From positions 1-32,335 of the IMG/VR virus record IMGVR_UViG_3300030109_002410: DNA of 32,335 nt; one strand, 5' to 3'. Made by a program: the position numbers and the translations under genes. The stretch comes from a virus. The notes beneath the pieces are model-generated. The model saw nothing but the letters and a program-made list of their open reading frames with translations. It was not told where the DNA came from and did no database searches. Every line of letters begins with the position of its first letter. The first letter of the stretch is position 1. Positions 1-8,659 of the stretch are shown here, in pieces.

Positions 1-9
1 GATAATATT

Positions 10-2868
10 ATGGCAAAATTAGAAGGACAAAAGATAGCAGATAGTTATGAACAGCTATTGCATACCGACAGAGATGGCGGTGGGAATGGAACTACTTTAG
101 TAAATATAAAAGATGGTAAGAATGATACTACATTTGCATTAAAATTAGCAACAGATAAAATTTCAGTAGTTGGAGATGACAATGTTTCTATTATTATAGA
201 CTCTACAACTGCAACTAGGAATGGAATTTTAAGTTTTACAAACTCTGCTGATTCTAAAAACTTTGAATTAAAACACAATAGTTTTGACCCAGAAGCTGGT
301 ACAAATCAATTAGAAATAAATTCTACTGATACTGCTAATATAATGGTTTTTAATTTAGATGGAAAAATTGGCTTGGGAACTGCGAATCCATCGGCAAAAA
401 TGCATCTTTATCAGCAAGGCGATGCAACCAATAATGAATTGATTTTAGAAATGGATTCAGCAAGTGGTGGAGCAACTGGTAATCAATACATTACTATGAT
501 AAGAGAAGATACAAACAGAGGAAATGAGATAAGATTTATAACTCACGCTCATAGTGGTTCTGCTGTACATAAATTTTCTTTAGGTCAAACAGATTCAGAT
601 GAAGCTGGGGTAGATGGTACTGAATTTTATATTGGTAGGTCAAGTCTTGGTGCAAATCCAGATTTTGTTATTAATTCTTCTGGAAATATAGGAATTGGAA
701 CTTCTTCTCCAGCAGTACCAATGCACATCAATAAAACTGCTCCAACTGGTATTGCTAAAGCAGATTCTTTTTTACACTTAGGTGTTGCAGTTGGAAACGC
801 AGAAAGAGCAACTATTGGCTTTGGATATTCTGGTGGTACAAATATTCCAGCGGCAATTTCTTATAAAAATACTAATAATGGCGGTAGCACAACTGGAGAA
901 TTAGGATTCTTTACAAGGTCTGGCACTAGTGATGCCGCTCCAACACAAGCGATGACTATAGATTCAAGTCAAAACGTAGGAATTGGAGGTCAACCATCAG
1001 CAAAATTGCATCTTTATAATTTAGGCGATGCAACCAATAATGAACTGCTTATTGAATGTGATTCATCAAGTGGTGGTGCAACTGGTAATAATATGATTAC
1101 CATGAAAAGAGAAGATACAAATAGAACTAATGAAATAAAATTTGTAACTCATGCTCATGGTGGTTCTGCTACACATAAATTTTCTTTAGGACAAACAGAT
1201 TCAGATGAGGCTGGAGTAGATGGTACTGAATTTTATATTGGTCGAGCCTCTGGTGGTGCAAATCCAGACTTTGCTATTTCATCTGCTGGATTGGTCGGAA
1301 TTGGAACTGCTTCTCCAGCAGTAGAACTTGATGTTTATGGTAGTTTAAATTTAAGAAGTTCATACAATTTGACTTGGGGTGGAACTGCTGGTGCAAATAC
1401 TCCTATAATTTATGGTGTAAGTGATACTACTAATTCTAAGTTAGCATTTCATAGTAGAGGTACAACAAGTGGAGCATCTTTAGTGCTAGATGTCAACTCT
1501 CGCATTTCATTATCTAATAATGATGGTGGTGCTAATAACACAACTTTTGGAAATTTAGCTGGAGCTGTCTTAACAACTAATGGAGATAGAAATTCTCTTT
1601 TTGGTCATTTAGCTGGAAATGATATTAGTAGTGGTCAAGAAAATACTTTAATAGGTTATATTGCTGGTGAAAAAATTACAACAGGGTTGTTTAATACAGC
1701 GATAGGTAGTCAAGCTCTTGTAACAAATGTAGATGGTGATTTTAATACTGCTATTGGATATGCAAGTTTATACAGTTTTGAAGCTGGAAGTGATGGCGAT
1801 GGTAATAATGTAGCTATAGGTGCAAATGCATCTTTTCATCTTGATTCTGGTCAATATAATACAATGGTGGGAACAAGTGCTGGTCAATCTTCTGCTGGAA
1901 CAGTTACTTATTCTGAAAATACAGCAGTTGGATATAAAGCTGGTTATAGTCTTACAACTGGAGCAAGTAATACTTTTGTAGGTAGGCAATCTGGTTTAGA
2001 AATAGAAGATGGTCACAATAATGTAGCTCTAGGTAATAATGCTCTAGGAGTATCAACTGGAACTGGATATGTTGTAGCTATAGGCAATAATGCTATGGGT
2101 TCTGGAAATGTAACTGCTGGTGCTGATGGAAGCGTTGCAGTTGGGGGAGATGCACTAAAGGCTCTTACATCTGGAGATGCAAATGTAGCTATTGGTTACC
2201 AAACTTTAGATGGGATTCAAGGCGCACATTACAATACTGCTGTGGGTCATCAAGCATTAACTGCTCAAAATACAAATGGAAATATTCATAATACTGCTGT
2301 GGGTTATCAATGTGGCGACGGAATTACTTCTGGAATTCAGAATACCGGAATAGGAGCTTCTTGCGCTTTTGATGTAGATGCTAATAATCAAACTGCTGTA
2401 GGTTATCAAGCCACAACAGATTCGGCTAATGATATTGCCATTGGAAATACAAGTGTTGATGAGATAAAAGGTCAAGTGGATTTTTCTACTTTTTCAGATA
2501 AAAGAATTAAAAAAGATGTTGTCGATAATGACCTAGGATTAAAGTTTATTAATCTTTTAAAGCCAAGAAAATTTAAAAAAATAAATCCGAATAAGTATCC
2601 AGATGACATTAGAAAGTCACTTGATGGTCAAGATACAGAAGGAAATAAGTTTGAATGGACTGATACTCAAGCTAATAAAATATGGGATGGATTAATCGCT
2701 CAAGAAGTTAAGGAAGCAATTGATGCTTGTGGTACTACCTTTAGTGGCTGGAATAAAGAAAAAAACTCTAAGCAATTAATTACTTATTCTACAATGGTAA
2801 TGCCATTAATTAAAGCAGTACAAGAGTTATCAGCAAAAGTAGTAGAATTAGAAAGTAAACTTAAATAG
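10..2868 (+). CDS. tail fibre with C-terminal S74 intramolecular chaperone
   Basis: A 952-residue receptor-binding fibre. The N-terminal part (about 1-120) presumably attaches to the tail. Two near-identical blocks (about 130-240 and 332-442, each beginning HLYxxGDATNNEL) are separated by GIGTxxP repeats typical of trimeric fibre shafts. Residues about 515-820 are repeats of the type NTAIGxxAL, like the YadA/Hia head beta-roll. The C-terminus from about 826 (SDKRIKKD, later GLIAQEVKEA, then a terminal coiled coil) is a peptidase S74 / endosialidase chaperone: it trimerises the fibre and is known in the family to cut itself off at the conserved Ser of the SDxRxK motif, which is present. The ATG sits only nine bases into the window, so its ribosome site is only partly visible. 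It is the first gene of the tail and lysis block. Confidence 0.9.
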   Translation: MAKLEGQKIADSYEQLLHTDRDGGGNGTTLVNIKDGKNDTTFALKLATDKISVVGDDNVSIIIDSTTATRNGILSFTNSADSKNFELKHNSFDPEAGTNQLEINSTDTANIMVFNLDGKIGLGTANPSAKMHLYQQGDATNNELILEMDSASGGATGNQYITMIREDTNRGNEIRFITHAHSGSAVHKFSLGQTDSDEAGVDGTEFYIGRSSLGANPDFVINSSGNIGIGTSSPAVPMHINKTAPTGIAKADSFLHLGVAVGNAERATIGFGYSGGTNIPAAISYKNTNNGGSTTGELGFFTRSGTSDAAPTQAMTIDSSQNVGIGGQPSAKLHLYNLGDATNNELLIECDSSSGGATGNNMITMKREDTNRTNEIKFVTHAHGGSATHKFSLGQTDSDEAGVDGTEFYIGRASGGANPDFAISSAGLVGIGTASPAVELDVYGSLNLRSSYNLTWGGTAGANTPIIYGVSDTTNSKLAFHSRGTTSGASLVLDVNSRISLSNNDGGANNTTFGNLAGAVLTTNGDRNSLFGHLAGNDISSGQENTLIGYIAGEKITTGLFNTAIGSQALVTNVDGDFNTAIGYASLYSFEAGSDGDGNNVAIGANASFHLDSGQYNTMVGTSAGQSSAGTVTYSENTAVGYKAGYSLTTGASNTFVGRQSGLEIEDGHNNVALGNNALGVSTGTGYVVAIGNNAMGSGNVTAGADGSVAVGGDALKALTSGDANVAIGYQTLDGIQGAHYNTAVGHQALTAQNTNGNIHNTAVGYQCGDGITSGIQNTGIGASCAFDVDANNQTAVGYQATTDSANDIAIGNTSVDEIKGQVDFSTFSDKRIKKDVVDNDLGLKFINLLKPRKFKKINPNKYPDDIRKSLDGQDTEGNKFEWTDTQANKIWDGLIAQEVKEAIDACGTTFSGWNKEKNSKQLITYSTMVMPLIKAVQELSAKVVELESKLK

Positions 2869-2877
2869 GAGAATAAA

Positions 2878-3204
2878 ATGAACTGGTCAGAATATAAAGC
2901 AAAGAAAGGTAAAACAGCCGACTTTGCAAACAAAGAAGTAGTAACTAAAAAAGCTGTCAAAGAGGTTAAAGACTCTGATGGTGTAGTAGTAAGAAAAGCA
3001 GAAGCAGAAGAAAAGAGAGCATACATAGCTATGGTTCAAAAGGCTTGGAATCCATCAACTGGAGAAAAGCTAGATGACCAAGAGCGAGAATACTCTCTAT
3101 CTCAGCTTGAATCAGAAAAGAAAAGATATGATGCTGATATGGCTAGAGCCAAAGCACAAAGCGATGGATTAGCAGAGGCAATAGCAGACTTTAAAAAACT
3201 TTAA
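2878..3204 (+). CDS. small charged protein after the tail fibre, unknown function
   Basis: A 108-residue hydrophilic protein, rich in Lys and Glu and mostly predicted helix; the C-terminal half (EREYSLSQLESEKKRYDADMARAKAQ) looks like coiled coil. It starts ten bases after the fibre stop with a good AGGAG site six bases ahead of the ATG, so it is co-translated with the fibre. The position suggests a fibre chaperone or small tail component, but no known family was recognised. Confidence 0.75.
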   Translation: MNWSEYKAKKGKTADFANKEVVTKKAVKEVKDSDGVVVRKAEAEEKRAYIAMVQKAWNPSTGEKLDDQEREYSLSQLESEKKRYDADMARAKAQSDGLAEAIADFKKL

Positions 3205-3230
3205 ATAACAAACAACAATAGGAGTCAATC

Positions 3231-3452
3231 TTGGCAAAAACAAAAGACAAAAAGCCAGAATTAACATTAGATGAAAAAGGATATTTTTTTGAAGATATGG
3301 ATGAAAAACAAAAAGGTATTTATCTTCATCTAAAAAATGTTAATGACAAAATAAATTCTAATGGTTTTCTTGGAGAACAATTAGAAGTTACTAAAGGTGC
3401 TTTAATAACAATGTTTAGAGATACATTAAGTGAAGAAAAAGAAGAAAAGTAA
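3231..3452 (+). CDS. small acidic helical protein, unknown function
   Basis: A 73-residue protein with a TTG start, chosen because an AGGAG lies six bases upstream and the reading frame MAKTKDKKPELTLDEKGYFF is coherent from there. It is charged, lacks a membrane segment and is probably helical (EKQKGIYLHLKNVNDKINS). Its last bases overlap the likely start of the lipoprotein gene that follows. Small acidic proteins of this sort are common next to phage fibre and lysis genes; no function is assigned. Confidence 0.7.
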   Translation: MAKTKDKKPELTLDEKGYFFEDMDEKQKGIYLHLKNVNDKINSNGFLGEQLEVTKGALITMFRDTLSEEKEEK

Positions 3453-3585
3453 TCAATCAACATCTTATAATATCCCTATAAAGTTTGTCTTTGTGGGGAT
3501 GTTATTAACTAGTTGTGAAGGTTGGTCTGTTATGGGTTATGCCTTAGATGAGTCACAAGAAGATAACACAGAGATAAATGAATGA
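3430..3585 (+). CDS. small lipoprotein, Rz1-like outer-membrane spanin candidate
   Basis: A 51-residue frame with a GTG start, giving a Lys-rich N-terminus (MKKKKKSNQ), a hydrophobic stretch (IPIKFVFVGMLLTSC) and a lipobox LTSC with Cys at about 29. The mature peptide (CEGWSVMGYALDE...) would be only about 23 residues. A short lipoprotein directly before, and overlapping, a gene for a membrane-anchored coiled coil is the arrangement expected of an o-spanin/i-spanin pair (Rz1/Rz in lambda), which fuses the inner and outer membranes at lysis. The start is the weak point: no strong ribosome site precedes GTG 3430, and it overlaps the previous gene by 23 bases. The stop TGA overlaps both downstream starts at 3578 and 3582. 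Confidence 0.6.
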   Translation: MKKKKKSNQSTSYNIPIKFVFVGMLLTSCEGWSVMGYALDESQEDNTEINE

Positions 3586-3898
3586 AGACTTTAAAACTGC
3601 TAAGTCTTATCGTACTGGCATCATTGATGACAATGCTTATATCACTATTAACTGGAAGCTATTGGTACAATTTGGGGTATTGGTCATTAGTTTGTCTTAC
3701 GCTTGGTATGACCTACAGGGAAGAATTAAAGATTTGGAAGAAGAGGTGTTGGATGCTCATGCTGAAATTAGGTTGTTGGTTGACAAACACCAGTTGGAAG
3801 AAAGTATACAATTAGAGGAAATGGAAACTAAGTTAAAATTCTATGAAAAAGAATTTAACATTAACCCACTTTCGTGGAGAAAAAGGAAAAAGAAATAA
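3578..3898 (+). CDS. membrane-anchored coiled-coil protein, Rz-like inner-membrane spanin candidate
   Basis: 106 residues: a short polar N-terminus, one membrane segment (about 27-45, LLVQFGVLVISLSYAWY), then a long charged coiled coil (LQGRIKDLEEEVLDAHAEIRLL...) and a basic tail WRKRKKK. This is the size and topology of an i-spanin (N-in, periplasmic coiled coil). It begins inside the end of the lipoprotein gene and ends TAATG into the next gene, so the cassette is translationally coupled. A second frame (ATG 3582 to 3815) shares the DNA; the 3578 frame is preferred because it joins perfectly to the next gene at 3898 and has the more protein-like composition. Confidence 0.7.
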   Translation: MNEDFKTAKSYRTGIIDDNAYITINWKLLVQFGVLVISLSYAWYDLQGRIKDLEEEVLDAHAEIRLLVDKHQLEESIQLEEMETKLKFYEKEFNINPLSWRKRKKK

Positions 3899-4215
3899 TG
3901 GATTTTATAGCGGTTTATGGCGAAGCGGGAATGATTGGAGTCGTAGGTGCTATGTTCGTATATTTAGTAGTTTCTCTTTCTAATAAATCAGCTAAACAAC
4001 AAGAAACTTTAGAAAGTCTAAAAGTAGAAAACAAAGGTCAAAGTGAAACATTAGAGAATATGGAAGGTATGATTATTAAATTAATAAACCGTTGGAATGT
4101 TTCTGATGATAAACTTGATAGAAAATTTGATGCCCTAACTAAAGACGTTAATTCGGTTGATAACCAAATTTCAGAAGTAAAAGGTTCTTTAAGTAGAATA
4201 AATGGAAGGCACTAA
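3898..4215 (+). CDS. holin-like membrane protein with cytoplasmic coiled coil
   Basis: 105 residues from the ATG that overlaps the previous stop (TAATG); an in-frame ATG at 3874 exists but lies inside the upstream gene. One N-terminal membrane segment (about 10-29, AGMIGVVGAMFVYLVVSL) is followed by polar coiled coil (KQQETLESLKVENKGQSETLEN) and a Lys/Arg-containing end. The layout resembles the BhlA/UviB class of small holin-like proteins. It could equally be a structural or spanin-associated membrane protein; assignment rests on topology and on its place among other lysis-type genes. Confidence 0.6.
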   Translation: MDFIAVYGEAGMIGVVGAMFVYLVVSLSNKSAKQQETLESLKVENKGQSETLENMEGMIIKLINRWNVSDDKLDRKFDALTKDVNSVDNQISEVKGSLSRINGRH

Positions 4216-4286
4216 TGATAATGTTTGGCTTACTATTTGTAATGTTTTTAGGGATAGTAATAATGGTTAAGGAAAATAATGGATAG
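4215..4286 (+). CDS. 23-residue membrane peptide
   Basis: A minimal frame, MIMFGLLFVMFLGIVIMVKENNG, starting on the TAATG overlap with the previous gene and ending just past the next start (ATG 4279). It is almost entirely one membrane helix with a charged tail. The perfect chain of overlaps on both sides supports translation. It may act in holin regulation or be only a coupling peptide. Confidence 0.45.
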   Translation: MIMFGLLFVMFLGIVIMVKENNG

Positions 4287-4425
4287 TTTAAAAGTATCTG
4301 GAACTAGCTTTGCAAGTCAAGTCATAGTCTTTATGGATATGTTACCATACTTTTTAGGGATTGCAATAGCTGTAATGAATATTATTTATTTGTATTATAA
4401 AATAAGAAACGAAAAGGAGTTGTAG
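4279..4425 (+). CDS. holin-like protein, T7 class II type
   Basis: 48 residues: a polar N-terminus (MDSLKVSGTSFASQVIVF), one membrane helix (MLPYFLGIAIAVMNIIYLYY) and a charged C-terminus (KIRNEKEL). This single-span, N-terminal-polar layout recalls class II holins such as T7 gp17.5. An AAGGA site precedes the ATG, and the stop is immediately followed by the next ATG. This is the best holin candidate in the window. No endolysin was recognised nearby, so the muralytic enzyme is either outside the window or part of a virion protein. Confidence 0.6.
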   Translation: MDSLKVSGTSFASQVIVFMDMLPYFLGIAIAVMNIIYLYYKIRNEKEL

Positions 4426-4602
4426 ATGTTAGGAAAAGTAGTAGCACAGTATTTATTAGACGATGAAGTTAAAGCTGATTTAATTGCATCTGTAAATAAA
4501 TCTGTTAATGTACCAATGATTAATGAAAAAACAGAAGCTAAGATATTAGAAGCTATCTGGGAATTATTTGAAATGGCAATTAAAAAAAAATTGGGAGTTT
4601 AG
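4426..4602 (+). CDS. small helical protein of the lysis/tail cassette, unknown function
   Basis: 58 residues, MLGKVVAQYLLDDEVKADLIA onward, ending in a basic tail (EMAIKKKLGV). It is predicted all-helical and amphipathic, without a clear membrane span. Strong AGGAG site eight bases ahead; the stop TAG abuts the next ATG. No family recognised. Confidence 0.65.
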   Translation: MLGKVVAQYLLDDEVKADLIASVNKSVNVPMINEKTEAKILEAIWELFEMAIKKKLGV

Positions 4603-4797
4603 ATGACACATTCAATAGTAACCTTAATCATAGCGTCTTCTTTGCATGGACAACCGCTAGAAGAAAATAAATATCAAGAGCAGTATGCAATGATGGAAGA
4701 GGTAAAAAAGAAAAAGAAGAAAGGTAAAAAGATTGGTGGAGCTAAAGGTAAAAAATCTAAAAAAGGTTTTTTCTCTAAAATATTTGGTTCTAAATAG
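4603..4797 (+). CDS. small secreted or membrane-tethered lysine-rich protein
   Basis: 64 residues: a hydrophobic N-terminus (MTHSIVTLIIASSLHG) that resembles a signal peptide, an acidic linker (EENKYQEQYAMMEE), then a highly basic tail (KKKKKKGKKIGGAKGKKSKK) ending FFSKIFGSK. A GGAG lies five bases before the ATG. A cationic, possibly membrane-active peptide beside holin-like genes suggests a lysis or membrane role, but a DNA-binding virion peptide is also possible. Confidence 0.6.
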   Translation: MTHSIVTLIIASSLHGQPLEENKYQEQYAMMEEVKKKKKKGKKIGGAKGKKSKKGFFSKIFGSK

Positions 4798-4809
4798 GTT
4801 GTGTAATTA

Positions 4810-5229
4810 ATGGCAAAGGAGCTATTAACAATTAAAGATTGGTCTGGGGGAATGAATAACAGGCGAGACCCTAGAGACCTTATAGAAAACCAGTACTCAT
4901 ATATAAACAATATGTCTATAGACGCTATTGGTAAAATAAAGAGTGCTGGTGAGATGTATGCTCACATAGAAGGTAGTGATGGTTCAACTGACTTATCTGA
5001 ATACATTGTTGAGTGTACTAATTCTGTTTCTTCAACAAGCGGTGGATATAATCTTTTTTATTTTGAATCTGACCATAGTAAAGACTCAGAGCAATCTATT
5101 GTAGAAACAAGAAGCGGTGCAGTTGCTTTACAATTAGGAACAAGTGTAGGGCAAATTAAATTTACCAAAGTTGAGTCTAATCCCGATAAAATTGGAGGGG
5201 AAGCTCCTCCAGAATTTTCTGGTAACTAA
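4810..5229 (+). CDS. N-terminal part of tail nozzle-like protein
   Basis: 139 residues beginning MAKELLTIKDWSGGMNNRRDP, then IENQYSYINNMSIDAIGKIKSAG and later YNLFYFESDHS. This opening is what I associate with the beginning of the large nozzle / tail tubular B-like proteins of marine podoviruses, where it is normally continuous with the rest. Here it stops at TAA, overlapping the ATG of the 932-residue partner (TAATG). Both pieces are therefore probably made by termination-reinitiation and assemble together. The C-terminus GEAPPEFSGN looks like a natural linker. Confidence 0.65.
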   Translation: MAKELLTIKDWSGGMNNRRDPRDLIENQYSYINNMSIDAIGKIKSAGEMYAHIEGSDGSTDLSEYIVECTNSVSSTSGGYNLFYFESDHSKDSEQSIVETRSGAVALQLGTSVGQIKFTKVESNPDKIGGEAPPEFSGN

Positions 5230-8027
5230 TGGCAAATTTACCTTCAAGTCACTATATGAGTTTAGTGGGTGGAGCTAATGCAGTAAATAGCGACATTTAC
5301 ACTAGTAGTAAAATACTTGCTGGAGATACTATACGTATTTCCGGAACAGGTAGTAACAATGGCGTGTTTTTAGTTACGGAAGTTATAAATACATTAAGTA
5401 CTGCTAGTGGAATAGGAACTTCTTTTACAGACGACACTCGTTCAAGTACAATTTTATCACCAACCAGCACAATTATAATGGATGGTGCAAATACTCAACT
5501 TATCGTAGGTTTGTCAGTTACAGGAACTAATATACAATCTGGAACTTATATTTCTTCTGTAACCTCAACAAGTGACCCCGCTACTTTTGTTTTGTCAAAG
5601 CCTGTTGCGGGAAATATTTCTGGAGGAACTACTTTAACTTTTGCAGATATGGATATTTATTATGTTCTTAAAGGAACTCCTTTAACATCTGAAAGCACCA
5701 CAGGTTCTTTTACTCCAGCTATTAATGTAATTAGAGCACCGGGAGATAAATTAATTGCATTGGGAAATCCTCAAGAAGCTGCTGGAATATCAGTTTGGTC
5801 AAACAACGCCACCACCAGCTATAGCACAAATAACAGCGGTTGGACAGCAAGTGCTATTAGTCCAACTCTTACAGGCGTGGGTGCTAAATATATTTATTAC
5901 TTTGTAGATGAGGCTTTAAGAGTTTGTAACACAAACAACTCAAACAGACACAGAACAAAATGGTTTGGGTTTATTCAAAAAAATCAATTTAATCGTTCAG
6001 CGGGTATGTCTTTTGCAGAGTGGCAAGAACACCCTAATAATTTAAGTCCACCTAAACTTGCTGGTCTTTATAGCTATGCTTTTGGAGGTGCTAATCACAC
6101 TATCGGAACGGCTGGAAATTACTATGCTAACAACAGAGGTGTTGCTGTTTTAAAACAATCTACACTTAATGATGGCAGTACAATTGCTAATACTAGGTTA
6201 ACTGGTGCTCATTCTTCAACAGTAACCGCTTTTAATTTTGAAGACACGGAAGATAAAGTAACTAATGATTTAGGAACAGTAGGTGAAGTTATTTCTATTG
6301 GAACCGCTTTAGGCACAGCACCATCAGAATTTTTATTTTGCAAAAAAGAATCTGACGGAACTGGTAGTGCAGTTACCTATCAAAGAGATTACGGTTCTGA
6401 AAATAGTGCAGTTGCTTACAGCAATCACGACACAACTATAGTAGATAGAGGATTAGGATTTAATCTTTCCGTAGATGTTGGAACAGGAGATGGAACTTGG
6501 GCTTCTGAAATATATGAATTTTATCAAACTTTTATTTATGAAGGTAATCAAGAGTCTTTACCTGTGTCAATGTCTGATGGAGCGTCTAGTATTGATAAAT
6601 ACACTTTAGACTTTACCGCATCTGATAACATAGATAAAGCTATGCAAGTTTCTATATATGCAGATTTAGTATATAACGCTAGAATTACAGGAGGAAGGAT
6701 TTATATTAGAAAGGCAGATAGTAGTGACGATTTAACTCTTTTTGCCGATATAGATATTGTTAAGGGCGTTAGAACAACGCTTGATGGAGACCACGTTCCT
6801 TGGACAGCCTCTACAGGTAAAGGATTTGCGGTTATTGGAGATGCGGTAGGAAACGCTAAATCTCCTAACCTAGATACATACACATCTATTAATGGGTTTT
6901 CCCCAGATGTAAATTTTGTTTCTATTGGTGGTATCAATGAAGGTTATCAAGCATCTGTTGTTGCAAACCGAAGAGCTTTTGTTGCTAACGTAAGATTAAA
7001 AGGTAAGTCTGGAGACGTAGTAAAACACGGTGACAGGATTATGTATAGTGAAATTAATAAGTTTGATACTTTTTTAAGTCACAACTATATTGATGTGTCT
7101 TCTGGTGACTATGGAGAATATACTGCATTGGCTTCTTATGCAGATAGATTGTTGGCTTTTAAAAACAATTTAGTCCATGTTATTAATATTACAAGTCCTA
7201 GTGTTTCTAATTGGTACTTAGAAGACACTATAAAATATTACGGAGTTAAATACCCTTATAGTGTTGCAAAAACAAAATATGGAATAGCTTGGGTTTCTGA
7301 CAATGGATGTTATTTATATGACGGTCAATCAACAAAAAATTTAACAGAAAAAAATATAGCTGTATCAGAATCATCTTATAAAACAACTAATGTAAATTGG
7401 TCTTCTTGGTATAGAGGAAGTGCTATACAAAAAGATGTTCAAATTGGTTATGACTCTACAAACAATTCTTTAATTATGTTTAGAAGCCCTAAAGACGCAT
7501 CAACTAATTCTAATCAAGCTTGGATATATGATTTTGATAATCGCTCATGGGTGTTTAATGATAATCTATTTGCAGATAGCGGATTATATACAAATTTTAT
7601 AACTGATTGGAATAATAATTTATCGGTGGGAATAAACAGTAGCGGAACAGTAGAATTTTTTAAATACATACCAGTAGTTACTTCTCAAGACGGACAAGAG
7701 TTTGTTACAAAAGATATTGATTTTGGTAGCCCCGGTTTAATAAAAAAAGTGTACGCTGTTTACGTTACTTATAAATCAGACGGAGCAGAAACCACTCCTT
7801 TTCAATACGCTATTGACGGTAAACAAGCGTTTAGTGGAACAGGTGGAACTTTTACAGGAAACTTTGCAGATACTTCTGATACATGGGATGTACTAAAACT
7901 AACACCTTCTTCTCCTATTTCTTGTCAAAGTTTACAAATTAAATTTGACCCACCTAGTGCTGGTAAATTTGAGATAAATGATATGACTATTGAATATAGA
8001 ACATTAAGGTCAAAGAAGGTTTCTTAA
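5229..8027 (+). CDS. tail nozzle / tubular protein B-like structural protein
   Basis: 932 residues, beta-rich. The first ~190 residues include two Ig-like or carbohydrate-module-like stretches (LAGDTIRISGTGSNNGVFLV; IVGLSVTGTNIQSGTYISSV). After these come the features of the nozzle family: YYFVDEALRVCN, KWFGFIQ, a repeated-blade region with RIMYSEINKFDTF, LLAFKNNLVHVI, GIAWVSDNGCYLYDG, and a C-terminal domain ending IEYRTLRSKKVS. It likely forms the distal tail tube or nozzle that carries the fibres. It begins on a TAATG overlap with the 139-residue gene and ends on a TAATG overlap with the next gene. Family assignment is from pattern memory, not search. Confidence 0.7.
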   Translation: MANLPSSHYMSLVGGANAVNSDIYTSSKILAGDTIRISGTGSNNGVFLVTEVINTLSTASGIGTSFTDDTRSSTILSPTSTIIMDGANTQLIVGLSVTGTNIQSGTYISSVTSTSDPATFVLSKPVAGNISGGTTLTFADMDIYYVLKGTPLTSESTTGSFTPAINVIRAPGDKLIALGNPQEAAGISVWSNNATTSYSTNNSGWTASAISPTLTGVGAKYIYYFVDEALRVCNTNNSNRHRTKWFGFIQKNQFNRSAGMSFAEWQEHPNNLSPPKLAGLYSYAFGGANHTIGTAGNYYANNRGVAVLKQSTLNDGSTIANTRLTGAHSSTVTAFNFEDTEDKVTNDLGTVGEVISIGTALGTAPSEFLFCKKESDGTGSAVTYQRDYGSENSAVAYSNHDTTIVDRGLGFNLSVDVGTGDGTWASEIYEFYQTFIYEGNQESLPVSMSDGASSIDKYTLDFTASDNIDKAMQVSIYADLVYNARITGGRIYIRKADSSDDLTLFADIDIVKGVRTTLDGDHVPWTASTGKGFAVIGDAVGNAKSPNLDTYTSINGFSPDVNFVSIGGINEGYQASVVANRRAFVANVRLKGKSGDVVKHGDRIMYSEINKFDTFLSHNYIDVSSGDYGEYTALASYADRLLAFKNNLVHVINITSPSVSNWYLEDTIKYYGVKYPYSVAKTKYGIAWVSDNGCYLYDGQSTKNLTEKNIAVSESSYKTTNVNWSSWYRGSAIQKDVQIGYDSTNNSLIMFRSPKDASTNSNQAWIYDFDNRSWVFNDNLFADSGLYTNFITDWNNNLSVGINSSGTVEFFKYIPVVTSQDGQEFVTKDIDFGSPGLIKKVYAVYVTYKSDGAETTPFQYAIDGKQAFSGTGGTFTGNFADTSDTWDVLKLTPSSPISCQSLQIKFDPPSAGKFEINDMTIEYRTLRSKKVS

Positions 8028-8659
8028 TGCCAGAAGATAGACTAATAAGAACCTTAATTAACACCAAACAAAGCTCATTAGAGTATTCGGGTAAACCCGC
8101 TATTAATTCTATGGTAGATGGACAAACCGCAATAGAAAGAAAACCCAATGGACAATTAGCTTTGTATAAAAAAAAGTTTGGTAAGTTATGGAAATCTTTT
8201 ATGTCTGACAATGGAGACCAGTATGTTGAAAGAGATTTAAACGTAACTGGAAACCTTACTGTAAATAAAAATTTTTACCAAGGTTACAATACTATTAAAA
8301 TATTTCCTACTGATTTTGTACCTAACGATGACTCTGCAAGACCGTTACAAGTAGTAGATAATGGAGGAAGTATTGTCGCTAATCACGCAGACCTTGAGGC
8401 TTATGCTAGTTATGAAATTCCAAAAGGTCACAACGCTATTTCGTTTTATCTTTATGGTAGCGATACAAACAATGTAGTAACTGCTTACAAAGCCAATATT
8501 GCAAACGCAGCGGTTTCTTCTGTTGGAACAGGTACAATTGGAGGAGAAGTTTCTATTAATGTTCCCTCTACTTCAACACAATATTTAATTATATATTGGG
8601 CACCAACTGCTACAGATGATGCCTTGTATGGTGGTTATATAGGCTTAAAAAAACATTAA
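8027..8659 (+). CDS. fibre-like virion protein
   Basis: 210 residues. The N-terminal half is Lys/Arg-containing (ERKPNGQLALYKKKFGKLWKSF), followed by a fibre-type turn repeat (VERDLNVTGNLTVNKN), then a beta-rich C-terminal domain (about 90-210) ending YGGYIGLKKH. It starts on the TAATG overlap with the nozzle gene. It is likely a small appendage, stopper or decoration protein of the tail; no family was recognised. Confidence 0.65.
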   Translation: MPEDRLIRTLINTKQSSLEYSGKPAINSMVDGQTAIERKPNGQLALYKKKFGKLWKSFMSDNGDQYVERDLNVTGNLTVNKNFYQGYNTIKIFPTDFVPNDDSARPLQVVDNGGSIVANHADLEAYASYEIPKGHNAISFYLYGSDTNNVVTAYKANIANAAVSSVGTGTIGGEVSINVPSTSTQYLIIYWAPTATDDALYGGYIGLKKH

